From positions 7,672,499 to 7,736,498 of the forward strand of contig OZ020250.1 in NCBI GenBank assembly GCA_963971285.1: 64,000 nucleotides of DNA. Reading direction: 5' to 3'. The position numbers and the translations under genes are program-made. This document shows, piece after piece, positions 51,930-63,641 of this stretch. Within the stretch, counting starts at the first letter, position 1, and each line of letters starts with the position of its first letter. The DNA comes from Astropecten irregularis. Lineage: Eukaryota; Echinodermata; Asteroidea; Paxillosida; Astropectinidae. The notes beneath the pieces were generated by a model. The model was given only the letters and a program-made list of their open reading frames with translations, ran no database searches and was not told the DNA's origin.

Positions 51930-53024
51930 TTTTTTCTTCTTCTTCTTCTTCTTCTTCTTCTTTTTCTTGTCGTTGAGTTACCATAGACTTTTGTCGGCGG
52001 CACTTTGGTCTCTTTAAAACAACCGATTTTAACCAAACTTGGTCAAAACAAAGACCCCATAGCGAAGTTGTTTCCCGAAACTTTTCGTCATCATGACGTC
52101 ATCAGGTGTCATGTGACCAGCGATTTGAATTTAATAATCAAAATATTCAAAAATCAACAAAAAATGAACGGTTTGAGATATTAAGTTGATTCTTTCACCA
52201 AAAGTGATTGTTAGGCAGGGTCTTTCTTTGTGAAACATTGCTTGACCTCTGTGACCTCTACTTCCGGTCAAACAGGAAGTAGCTCCTCATTTAAAAGTGG
52301 TAAGAGCTATGATCATGATTCTTTCACCAATAGACAATGTTAGGCAAGGTCTTTCAATTGTGAGACATTGCTTGACCTCTGTGACCTCTACTTCCGGTCA
52401 AACCGGAAGTAGCTCCTCATTTAAAAGTGGTAAGAGCTATGATCATGATTCTTTCACCAATAGACAATGTTAGGCAAGGTCTTTCATTGTGAAACATTAC
52501 TTAACCTCTGTGACCTCTACTTCCGGTCAAACAGGAAGTGGCTCCTCATTTAAAAGTGGTAAGAGCTATGATCATGATTCTTTCACCAATAGACAATGTT
52601 AGGCAGGGTCTTTCATTTGTGACACATTGCTTGACCTCTGTGACCTCTACTTCCGGTCAAACAGGAAGTAGCTCCTCATTTAAAAGTGGTAAGAGCTATG
52701 ATCATGATTTTCTCACCAATAGAATGTTAGGCAAGGTCTTTTATTTGTGACACATTGCTTGACCTCTGTGACCTCTACTTCCGGTCAAACAGGAAGTAGC
52801 TCCTCATTTAAAAGTGGTAAGAGCTATGATCATGATTCTTTCACCAAAAGTCAATGTTAGGCAAGGTCTTTCTTCGTGACACAAACATGACAAAGAATAT
52901 TAGAAGTAGGCTTAATTAAATATCTTAATCAAATGTCTTTATGGGTTAAAGGTTTTGACAATTTATTTTAATATCATAAAACGGAAAAGCCTTGTGTTCT
53001 GTTTTCAACAGACACAATCTCTAG
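51930..53024. repeat. Satellite unit 12
   Basis: Long CTT tract, header, five monomers, shortened tail; CTAG at 53021-53024. Confidence 0.78.
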
Positions 53025-54160
53025 TTTTTTTTCTTCTTCTTCTTTTTCTTGTCGTTGAGTTACCATAGACTTTTGTCCGCGGCACTTTGGTCATTTTTAA
53101 ACAGCCGATTTTGACCAAACTTGGTTTGAAGGAAGTCCATATAGGGTAGTTGTGTCCCGAAACTTTTCGCCATCATGACGTCATCAGGGGTCACGTGACA
53201 ACCGATTTGAATTTAATAATCAAAATCTTTAAAAATCAACAAAAAATCAACGGTTTGAGATATTAAGTTGATTCTTTCACCAAAAGTGATTGTTAGGTAG
53301 GGTCTTTCTTTGTTACACATGGTTTGACCTCTGTGACCTCTACTTCCGGTCAAACAGGAAGTAGCTCCTCATTTAAAAGTGGTAAGAGCTAGGATCATGA
53401 TTCTTTCACCAAAAGTGAATGTTAGGCAAGGTCTTTCATTGTGACACATGGCTTGACCTCTGTGACCTCTACTTCCGGTCAAACAGGAAGTAGATCCTCA
53501 TTTAAAAGTGGTAAGAGCTCTGATCATGATTCTTTCACCAATAGACAATGTTAGGCAAGGTCTTTCATTTGTGACACATTGCTTGACCTCTGTGACCTCT
53601 ACTTCCGGTCAAACAGGAAGTAGCTCCTCATTTAAAAGTGATAAGAGCTATGATCACGATTCTTTCACCAATAGACAATATTAGGGAAGGTCTTTCATTT
53701 GCGACACAATGCTTGACCTCTGTGACCTCTACTTCCGGTCAAACAGGAAGCAGCTCATCATTTAAAAGTGGTAAGAGCTGTGATCATGATTCTTTCACCA
53801 AAAGTCAATGTAAGGCAAGGTCTTTCTTTATGAAACATTGCTTGACCTCTGTGACCTCTACTTCCGGTCAAACATGAAGTAGACTCTCATTTAAAAGTGG
53901 TAAGGGCTTTGATCATGATTCTTTCACCAAAAGTCAATGTTAGGCAAGGTTATTTTTTGCGACACAATTCTAAATGACAAGCAATGTGTTCCATAAACCC
54001 TGCAACTAAATGGGTTAAACTTTTGTTTTCTACATTGAAATAATTGATACTTTTAAACCACATGTCTTAAACAGACAAAATAAGTGATACAATTTGAGGA
54101 ATATTCCATATCATATGTGGAAAAGCCATGTGTTCTGTTGTCAACAGACACAACCTCTAG
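53025..54160. repeat. Satellite unit 13
   Basis: Header and five monomers. The tail is replaced by sequence like that at 38750-38790 (aaccctgcaactaaatgggt) before the usual hairpin and CTAG, indicating exchange between units. Confidence 0.75.
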
Positions 54161-54867
54161 TTTCTTCTTTTTCTTGTCGTTTGAGTTACCATAGGTTTTT
54201 GTCTGCGGCACTTTGGTCACTTTTATACAACCGATTTTAACCAAACTTGGTCTGAAGGAAGTCCATATAGGGTAGTTGTGTCCCGAAACTTTTCGCCATC
54301 ATGACGTCATCAGGGGTCACGTGACAAGCGATTTGAATTTAAAAATCAAAATCTTTAAAAATCAACAAAAAATCTACGGTTTGAGATATTAAGTTGATTC
54401 TTTCACCAAAAGTAATTGTTAGGCAAGGTCTTCCTTTGTGACACATTACCTGACCTATGTGACCTCTACTTCCGGTCAAACAGGAAGTAGCTCCTCATTT
54501 AAAAGTGGTAAGAGCTATGATCATGATTCTTTCACCAATAGACAATGTTAGGCAAGGTCTTTCATTTGTGACACATTGCTTGACCTCTGTGACCTCTACT
54601 TCCGGTCAAACAGGAAGCATCTTCTGATTTAAAAGTTTTATTAAAGAGCTATGATCATGATTCTTTCGCCAAAAGTCAATGTTAGGCAAGGTCTTTCTTT
54701 GTGACACAAATATGACCAATTCATGTGAGTTTATGATTAAAGGTGCACACTTCAAAGGTATAAAACATGAGATCTTAATCAACTGTCTTTGTGTGTATAA
54801 GGTTATGACAATTTTTTCAATAAAAGGGGAAGCCATGTGTTCTGTTTTCAACAGACACAATCTCTAG
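54161..54867. repeat. Satellite unit 14, short
   Basis: Header with only two monomers, full tail, CTAG at 54864-54867. Confidence 0.75.
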
Positions 54868-56322
54868 TTTTTGGCTTTTTCGATTTCAATCGGAAAAGGT
54901 ATTGTTTTTGTTCTGATTTTTTTTTCTTTCTTCTTCGTCTTCTTCTTCTTCTTCTTCTTCTTCTTCTTCTTTTTCTTGTCGTTTGAGTTACCATAGACTT
55001 TTGTTCGCGGCACTTTGGTCATTTTTAAACAGCCGATTTTGACCAAACTTGGTTTGAAGGAAGTCCATATGGGGTAGTTGTTTCCCGAAACTTTTCATCA
55101 TCGTGACGTCATCAGGTGTCATGTGACCAGCAATTTGAATTTAATAATCAAAATCTTTAAAAATCAACACAAAATCAACGGTTTGAGATATTAAGTTGAT
55201 TCTTTCACCAAAAGTAATTGTTAGGCAAGGTTTTTTTTTTGTGAAACATTGCTTGACCTCTGTGACCTCTACTTCCGGTCAAACAGGAAGTAGCTCCTCA
55301 TTTAAAAGTGGTAAGAGATAGGATCATGATTCTTTCACCAAAAGTGAATGTTAGGCAAGGTCTTTCATTGTGACCCATTACTTGACCTCTGTGACCTCTA
55401 CTTCCGGTCAAACAGGAAGTAGCTCCTCATTAAAAAGTAGTAAGAGCTAGGATCATGATTCTTTCACCAAAAGTGAATGTTAGGCAAGGTCTTTCTTTGT
55501 GATACATTGCTTGACCTCTCTGACCTCTACTTCCGGTCAAACCGGATGTAGCTTCTCATTTAAAAGTGATAAGAGCTATGATCATAATTCTTTCACCAAT
55601 AGACAATGTTAGGCAAGGTCTTTCAATTGTGACACATTGCTTGACCTTTGTTACCTCTACTTCCGGTCAAACAGGAAGTAGCTTCTCATTTAAAAGTGGT
55701 AAGAGCTATGATCATGATTCTTTCTCAAATAGACAATGTTAGGCAAGGTCTTTCTTTGTGACACATTGCTTGACCTCTGTGACCTCTACTTCCGGTCAAA
55801 CAGGAAGTAGCTCCTCATTTAAAAGTGGTAAGAGCTAGGATCAGGATTCTTTCACCTAAAGTGAATGTTAGGCAAGGTCTTTCATTGTGACACATTGCTT
55901 GACCTCTGTGACCTCTACTTCCGGTCAAACAGGAAGTAGCTCCTCATTTAAAAGTGCTAAGAGTTACGATCAAGATTTTTTTGCCAAAAGTCAATGTTAG
56001 GCAAGGTCTTTCTTTGTGACACATTTCTTGACCTCTGTGACCTCTACTTCCGGTCAAACAGGAAGTAGCTCCTCATTTAAAAGGGGTAAGAGCTGTGATC
56101 ATGATTCTTTTATAGTCAAAAGTCGATGTTAGGCAAGGTCTTTCTTTGTGACACAAATATGACCAATTCATGTGAGTTTATGATTAAAGGTGCACACCTC
56201 AAATGTATAAAACATAATATCATAATCAACTGTCTTTGTGTTTATAAGGTTATGACAATTTTTTCAATAACAGCGTATACGGAAAAGCCTTGTGTTCTGT
56301 TTTCAACAGTCACAATCTCTAG
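54868..56322. repeat. Satellite unit 15, longest monomer run
   Basis: One hairpin, CTT tract, header and seven monomers (about 55270 to 56044), full tail, CTAG at 56319-56322. Confidence 0.78.
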
Positions 56323-57300
56323 TTGGCTTTTTCGATTTCAATCGGAAAAGGTATTGTTTTTGTTCTGATTTTTTTTTTCTTCTTCTTCTTCTTCTTCTTC
56401 TTCTTCTTCTTCTTTTTCTTGTCGTTGAGTTACCATAGACTTTTGTCGGCGGCACTTTGGTCTCTTTAAAACAACCGATTTTAACCAAACTTGGTCAAAA
56501 CAAAGACCCCATAGCGAAGTTGTTTCCCGAAACTTTTCGTCATCATGACGTCATCAGGTGTCATGTGACCAGCGATTTGAATTTAATAATCAAAATATTC
56601 AAAAATCAACAAAAAATCTACGGTTTGAGATATTAAGTTGATTCTTTCACCAAAAATGATTGTTAGGCAGGGTCTTTCTTTGTGAAACATTGCTTGACCT
56701 CTGTGACCTCTACTTCCGGTCAAACAGGAAGTAGCTCCTCATTTAAAAGTGGTAAGAGCTAGGATCATGATTCTTTCACCAAAAGTCAATGTTAGGCAAG
56801 GTCTTTCTGTGTGACACATTGGTTGACCCCTGTGACCTCTACTTCCGGTCAAACAGGAAGTAGCGCCTCATTTAAAAGTGGTAAGAGCTGTGATCATGAT
56901 TCTTTCACCAGATGTCAATGTTACACAAGGTCTTTCATTTGTGTTACATTGCTTGACCTCTGTTACCTCTACTTGCAGTCATAACAGGATAACGTCAAAC
57001 AATGACGTCATCATGACGCCATCCTTTGATTTTTCTTTTATGATTTATTGAACATTTTGGTCATTTAAGTTCTTTTAACGATATCTTGTTAACGAAACAA
57101 GATAGATTTGAAATTCCTTTTGATAATTCTTAAGCATACTGTACAAATTAAAATACATTGACGTCATCATGACATCATAAAAATGCGATTTTTATAACAT
57201 ATAGAAGGTACGGCAGATCGCCTCCAAATTTGTTGGGTTGGTGAACTGGTTGCTGATCGTAATCATGAGATTATTTTGTACTGTTTTGTATACAGTGGTA
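56323..57300. repeat. Satellite unit 16, terminal and degraded
   Basis: One hairpin, CTT tract, header, two to three monomers, then a switch at about 56990 into the CRE block seen at 35770, 37130 and 47330. No CTAG tail follows, so the array ends here. Confidence 0.7.
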
Positions 57301-58429
57301 GTTAATGGTCATTAATTTTTGAAACATACTATAAAATTGACTTTGTATAGATCGAGTTTTGTGTGTGGCAATAAAAGATATATGATGTCAAGTGCGATTG
57401 ACTTTGTACATAATAGCTTTGTACTGGTGGGTTTCTTCTTCTGATACAGTTGTTATTTCTTGTTTTTAATAAAGAGTTGCATTGCTTAACTGTTCACGTG
57501 TAATTTTTACATTACGATGATGACATAAAAATTGCAAAATTGTAAAAAAGAACCGATGTTCACATGGTGCGATGTTGTTTTAAACAGGTTATACAATGAA
57601 CTGAATATTTCGACAGTTGTATGTTATGAGAACGTACGAATTGTAAAGTGCGCCCTCATGTGAGGGAATTATCCCTTATAGTATTTAACGTAAACTGAAT
57701 AACATGCATACACTATACATGTCATACACATGCATTGCTTGGGGAATGTATTCCCGAAGCTGTACTTGTATAAACAGTATAAAATGGCATCATGATTTGT
57801 AAAAATTATGAAAGGCGAGGACAATAAAATATTCCGTTTCGAATTCTGATAATTTTATGTTGTGTTGGCGCATAATAATTATTAGCTCCATTGTCTTTCA
57901 TCATCTGAGCACAAAATGCAGAAAATCTAAAACAACCCATTTTCGGTACTGAATTTGGACAATGACTTTGAATCAGTTTTACAACAGCTTATTTCTTCTT
58001 GGTTTCCATCATATAAGGACAGTCATATTATTCTGATCAGGACAAAACCGCAAAACAACCGTAATACAAGAAATTAAGATTCTTTTCATTTTTTGGGTAA
58101 ATGACTTGTTTTATTGCAAAACTCTTTTAATAAGTGGTTTTGTATTCACAATTAAAAAAATACGTTATTTGTAAACCATGGCTGGGAACAACTGCATAAA
58201 AATGTGTCTGCAGAACACAGAGGAATTCACATTGAATTTTATTCATTTGTAAGCAAGCTTTCTTCTTAAAATTTTAGATGGATGATTTTTTGTGACACTA
58301 GACACAAGAATCATAGTTGTACATTTAAAGGTACAATATGATAGGTAAAGGTCAAAGGACTGAAGGACAGCACTCATACTTTGTCTCATCACACATGTAT
58401 ATGAAATAATAAACCTATAAAAAAATTGA
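57301..58429. other. Unique AT-rich sequence, no gene seen
   Basis: No repeat or open frame stands out between the array end and 58430. Confidence 0.5.
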
Positions 58430-58749
58430 GCTCAATTGGACATCCGAGTCACAAGAAAATAGCGAAAACCCGACTAAAAACATGAAAAATGGTTTTGATC
58501 TTACACCCGAGATCAAAACTGTTTTCGGTCTTTGTTTTAATAATTTCTGGATAAATACAGCATTTCTGGAAATATTTTAACGGTATGTATCTACCAGCAC
58601 CATCTTCATACCTTGAGTGAAAGGGGATAACTAAAAAAACTAAATTGAGGGTGTCCTTATGTTTGTTCCAAAAATCGTTCGGACGAACGATCTTTGGAAA
58701 AGACACTAAATCTTGATTTCCTTGAAAAAATCCAGCACACCCAAACCCT
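58430..58749. repeat. Dispersed repeat, second copy of 33060-33355
   Basis: Contains the palindromic gttttgatcttacacccgag/gatcaaaac pair and atcgttcggacgaacgatc, as at 33060-33355, and a partial third copy at 59245-59380. Confidence 0.6.
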
Positions 58750-59124
58750 TTAAAGGCATTGCATACGTTTGGTAATGAAATTTATGGCAATAAAAACTTA
58801 CTTGGTGAGAAGTACAGCTGCTTTGGATAGTATAATGCATATTGAGAAACGTTCAATTTGAAGTACCGCGGTTATGGAAAAATATGTCACTTTTTATCTC
58901 CAAAAATTATGAATCTGAGAAGCGTTATGGCCGTAACGCTTCTCAGCTATTGACTAACTGTTCTCTGGCGTGAAATAACCGCTCTAGTTTGTCGCCAAAA
59001 TCTCAAAAACGCTACCACCTTTTGAATTTAAACTTTCACAAGTTAGTTTTATGGTATATATACAATTATATTGGTTTGAAACAAACAGTAGGCTCAAATT
59101 ACCAAACGTATGCAATCCCTTTAA
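58750..59124. mobile_element. 367-bp TTAA MITE with a paralogous empty site nearby
   Basis: TTAA at 58750-58753 and 59121-59124. Termini aggcattgcatacgtttggt and the inverted accaaacgtatgcaatccct are inverted repeats (one mismatch). The unoccupied sequence aaaccctttaagaatacatt exists at about 59322-59341 in a duplicate of the flanks, which fixes the target as TTAA. A hairpin with 13-bp arms (ctgagaagcgtta) sits at the centre, 58915-58946. Confidence 0.82.
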
Positions 59125-59384
59125 GAATACATTTTGCTTTCAAGAAAACGGCAAGTTCAAATGTGACTACAAATGGACCATGCAGTAGAGTTGCTATGGT
59201 TTGACATGTCCCTGGTGAATGTATCAGTCACTATTCTGATGACAAATTAATCGTTTGGACGAACGATCTTTGGAAAAGACACTAAATCTTGATTTCCTTG
59301 AAAAACCCAGCACACCCAAACCCTTTAAGAATACATTTTGCTTTAAAGAATATGTCAAGTTCAAATGTGACTACAAATTGAGTC

Positions 59385-59818
59385 TAAGGCTGCAGTTTGT
59401 ATCCGGTTACCAGGTTAACCGACCGTTTAAAAGGGTACCCGGGTACATATTCCCAGTTAGGTTATTCGAAAAGTAGGCCTATCATTTTTTTTCATGGCCT
59501 CTTCTTTTTGAAACATAGACACTTCAAGAGTTCACAAAGGAAAAAAAATGTCAAGTTAGGGCAGGTGAGCACAAATTACCACGATCTTTTGCAAATTGGA
59601 CCAGCAGGTTTATGCAAAGCAAAGGCCAGACATTTTGCTATGTCTACCACTGCCAAATGTTGTGACAAAAGAATGTTGTCAACCAAGTTCCTAAAAGACC
59701 CAAACTTACTATTTCTTTGTTTTTCTTTGTTATATTTGTTACACAGGTAATCGTAACCGTAACCGAAAAACAAAAGGGTAACCGGTTTCAAAATTATTCG
59801 TAAACTTACAGCCCTAAA
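59385..59818. mobile_element. Possible inverted-repeat element
   Basis: Left ggctgcagtttgtatccggt and right ggtaaccggtttcaaaatta/cttacagccct are imperfectly inverted, and the element interrupts the 75-bp repeat between copies. No coding seen. Assignment is tentative. Confidence 0.4.
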
Positions 59819-61365
59819 ATTTACCATGCAGTAGAGTTGCTATGGTTTGACATGTTTCTGGTAAATGTATCAGTCACTATCCTGATGACAAATTGACCAC
59901 GCAGTGAAGAATGGTCATAGTTTGATATGTCCCTGCTGATTGTATCAGTCACTATCCTGATGACAAATTGACCACGCAGTGAAGAATGGTCATGGTTTGA
60001 TATGTCCCTGCTGATTGTATCAGTCACTATCCTGATGACAAATTGACCACGCAGTGAAGAATGGTCATGTGTTGACATGTCCCTGCTGAGTGTATCAGTC
60101 ACTATCCTGATGACAAATTGACCACGCAGTGAAGAATGGTCATGTGTTGACATGTCCCTGCTGAGTGTATCAGTCACTATCCTGATGACAAATTGACCAC
60201 GCAGTGAAGAATGGTCATGTGTTGACATGTCCCTGCTGAGTGTATCAGTCACTATCCTGAAGACAAATTGACCTCACAGTGGAGAATGGTCATGGCTTGA
60301 CATGTCCCTGCTGAGTGTATCAGTCACTATCCTGAAGACAAATTGACCACACAGTGAAGAATGGTCATGGGTTGACATGTCCCTGCTGAGTGTATCAGTC
60401 ACTATCCTGAAGACAAATTGACCACACAGTGAAGAATGGTCATGGCTTGACATGTCCCTGCTGAGTGTATCAGTCACTATCCTGATGACAAATTGACCAC
60501 ACAGTGAAGAATGGTCATGGGTTGACATGTCCCTGCTGAGTGTATCAGTCACTATCCTGAAGACAAATTGACCACACAGTGAAGAATGGTCATGGCTTGA
60601 CATGTCCCTGCTGAGTGTATCAGTCACTATCCTGATGACAAATTGACCACACAGTGAAGAATGGTCATGGGTTGACATGTCCCTGCTGAGTGTATCAGTC
60701 ACTATCCTGAAGACAAATTGACCACACAGTGAAGAATGGTCAAAGGTTGACATGTCCCTGCTGAGTGTATCAGTCACTATCCTGAAGACAAATTGACCAC
60801 GCAGTGAAGAATGGTCATGGCTTGACATGTCCCTGCTGAGTGTATCAGTCACTATCCTGATGACAAATTGACCTCACAGTGGAGAATGGTCATGGTTTGA
60901 TATGTCCCTGCTGATTGTATCAGTCACTATCCTGATGACAAATTGACCGCACAGTGAAGAATGGTCATGTGTTGACATGTCCCTGCTGAGTGTATCAGTC
61001 ACTATCCTGATGACAATTGACCACGCAGTGAAGAATGGTCATGGCTTGACATGTCCCTGCTGAGTGTATCAGTCACTATCCTGAAGACAAATTGACCACA
61101 CAGTGGAGAATGGTCATGGCTTGACATGTCCCTGCTGAGTGTATCAGTCACTATCCTGATGACAATTGACCACGCAGTGAAGAATGGTCATGGGTTGACA
61201 TGTCCCTGCTGAGTGTATCAGTCACTATCCTGATGACAATTGACCACACAGTGGAGAATGGTCAAAGGTTGACATGTCCCTGCTGAGTGTATCAGTCACT
61301 ATCCTGATGACAATTGACCACACAGTGGAGAATGGTCATGGGTTAACATGTCCCTGCTGAGTAAT
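59819..61365. repeat. 75-bp satellite, about 20 copies
   Basis: Unit accacgcagtgaagaatggt then catgtgttgacatgtccctg, ctgagtgtatcagtcactat, cctgatgacaaattg. An isolated copy sits at about 59174-59248. In 60270-60850 units alternate (ggcttgac with cctgatgac, gggttgac with cctgaagac), a 150-bp higher-order form. Several late units are 74 bp. Because 75 is divisible by three, long minus frames with a 25-residue repeat (DTLSRDMSTHDHSS) stay open. I do not call them genes. Confidence 0.9.
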
Positions 61366-61726
61366 CACAGTTGATGAAGAAAATGAGGAGATGATTTGGT
61401 AGTCCACAAGGTAATCAAGGCAAGTTGATGAAGAGGGGGCGTGTCTTCGCTGAATAGCAAGGCGGCTTTGTGACGCTCATCAGCAACAATCATAGTAGCA
61501 GTAAACCAAGCACTCAAATTAATGCCGTAATGCACCACTATGTTGTGCATCATTGTCGATGAGGCTGGCAGGGTCAGTGTTTTTGCTGGCAATTGTTGTT
61601 CTGAAGCAAGTGTGATATTCTGAAGTGTAAACAATGCAAAATGATACAAGTTAATAAATAGGGACATACATGTCTAAATAACAGTGATGTTGCCAAAATA
61701 CTGCGTATTAATTTTATCATCACAAT
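61366..61726. other. Unique sequence between satellites
   Basis: A 100-codon minus frame (61365-61667) is present but shows no recognisable domain, and I do not annotate it. Confidence 0.4.
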
Positions 61727-63360
61727 CTACAATATTGGTATTGATGTATTAACAAGCAAACATTTGGGGAAAAAAACATTTAGTAAATGACCATTTTCTT
61801 TATCAACTGCTTTTAGAGCAATTCGTTTGTAATATCAATACAAGTAATTAACAGCTGCAAACTGCTCATCAGCCAAAATGACCTGAAATATATCAAATGC
61901 TTGGAGTTTGGGAGGTTGGAGTTAGCAGATTCTTTCTCAAAGGCTAAAATAATATTGTTAAATTTATTATTTCAATAAAGGTCAACATAGAGGTCCTATT
62001 CTTACAAGACATGACCAATTAACAGCCAACATACCTGAAATTATTATGTCCAGAGTCTCTGCCACAGCCAAGATAGATGAGAGTAGTCATGGGTTGACAT
62101 CGCCCTGCTGAGTGTGTCAGTCACCGTGTATCCCGATGACTAGATAACCATCTGGTGAGTAGTTGCCATGTTTTCACATGGCCCGGCAGTGGCCATGCAC
62201 AGTTTGACATGGCTGGTAGTGGCCATACATGGTTTGATGGCTCTGCTGAGGGTCGTGGTGGTGACCGCATGATGGGTGTGCATGGTTTGACATATGTCTG
62301 TGAAGTATATTAAAATAAACCTTCATTCTTTAAAATTATTGTTATTGACAAACTGTGTCCAACCTATCAGTATTGAAATTTCTTTTTAGGTACACCGCAA
62401 GCTGTAAATATACATGTACTTATACTTTGATTTAATTCATTGACATGTATGACAACCTCTGTAAAATGAATATCATAGTGATACAAACACCTTATTATAC
62501 TGTAACTTCTTTCAATTCCATGTTCAATTCATATCTCTAAATTCTACAATATTGGTATTGATGTATTAACAAGCAAACATTTGGGGGAAAAAAACATTTA
62601 GTAAATGACCATTTTCTTTATCAACTTTTTTAGAGCAATTCGTTTGTAATATCAATACAAGTAATTAACAGCTGCAAACTGCTCATCAGCCAAAATGACC
62701 TGAAATATATCAAATGCTTGGAGTTTGGGAGGTTGGAGTTAGCAGATTCTTTCTCAAAGGCTAAAATAATATTGTTAAATTTATTATTTCAATAAAGGTC
62801 AACATAGAGGTCCTATTCTTACAAGACATGACCAATTAACAGCCAACATACCTGAAATTATTATGTCCAGAGTCTCTGCCACAGCCAAGATAGATGAGAG
62901 TAGTCATGGGTTGACATCGCCCTGCTGAGTGTGTCAGTCACGGTGTATCCCGATGACTAGATAACCATCTGGTGAGTAGTTGCCATGTTTTCACATGGCC
63001 CGGCAGTGGCCATGCACAGTTTGACATGGCTGGTAGTGGCCATACATGGTTTGATGGCTCTGCTGAGGGTCGTGGTGGTGACCGCATGATGGTTGTGCAT
63101 GGTTTGACATATGTCTGTGAAGTATATTAAAATAAACCTTCATTCTTTAAAATTATTGTTATTGACAAACTGTGTCCAACCTATCAGTATTGAAATTTCT
63201 TTTTAGGTACACCGCAAGCTGTAAATATACATGTACTTATACTTTGATTTAATTCATTGACATGTATGACAACCTCTGTAAAATGAATATCATAGTGATA
63301 CAAACACCTTATTATACTGTAACTTCTTTCAATTCCATGTTCAATTCATATCTCTAAATC
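61727..63360. repeat. 817-bp tandem duplication
   Basis: Copies 61727-62543 and 62544-63360 are nearly identical, with small indels (for example ggggaaaaaaacatt). Each contains a diverged 75-bp satellite unit (gggttgacatcgccctgctg) at about 62090 and 62908. Both start at ctacaatattggtattg just after tctctaaa. Confidence 0.88.
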
Positions 63361-63408
63361 TCTAAATCTCTAAATCTCTAAATCTCTAAATCTCTAAATC
63401 TCTAAATA
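63351..63408. repeat. 8-bp microsatellite (atctctaa)
   Basis: Seven clean copies at the right end of the second 817-bp copy. The first copy has a single unit at the junction. Confidence 0.85.
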
Positions 63409-63641
63409 TGTTCATCTTTAAATACCAGTACATTGACATATATAACAATTTGCATAGACAACATCACATATTGATATAAGCACCTTACTATGTTTTTCCT
63501 TACTATGTATTCTTTAAATTTTATGTTCAATGCATATTTCTTGATAAATATATTTACTTATGGTAAAGGTTAATCACACCATGTAGATTCCATTTTCATC
63601 TTTAAATAATATTTCAAATAAATTGATTTACATAGAAAACA

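Larger units (their letters stand above)
35295..57000. repeat. Higher-order satellite array of Helitron-like units
   Basis: Head-to-tail units share a fixed order. First come optional 48-bp hairpins, then a (CTT)n tract, then a header (gttgagttaccatagac, ggcactttgg, ccgattttaaccaaacttgg, cgaaacttttcgtcatcatg, then CRE and E-box palindromes). Next are 130-bp monomers. The tail (aaaggtgcacacttcaaagg, ggaaaagccttgtgttctg) ends in a hairpin and CTAG followed by T. I count 15 CTAG ends from 36537 to 56322 and close to 60 monomers. The 3' hairpin plus CTAG-T and internal tandem repeats are features of Helitron and Helentron-type non-autonomous elements; that assignment is inference. Confidence 0.75.

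Noticed and set aside
42660..56990. CRISPR-like array
   Set aside because: The 130-bp units are contiguous without unique spacers and vary by point mutation; the genomic context is eukaryotic.
59821..60852. Minus-strand repeat proteins of 143 and 192 residues
   Set aside because: Openness follows from the 75-bp period; neighbouring 74-bp units shift frame and no start or splice context is evident.
61365..61667. 100-residue minus-strand frame
   Set aside because: No recognisable domain, no splice or promoter context, and it abuts a satellite.
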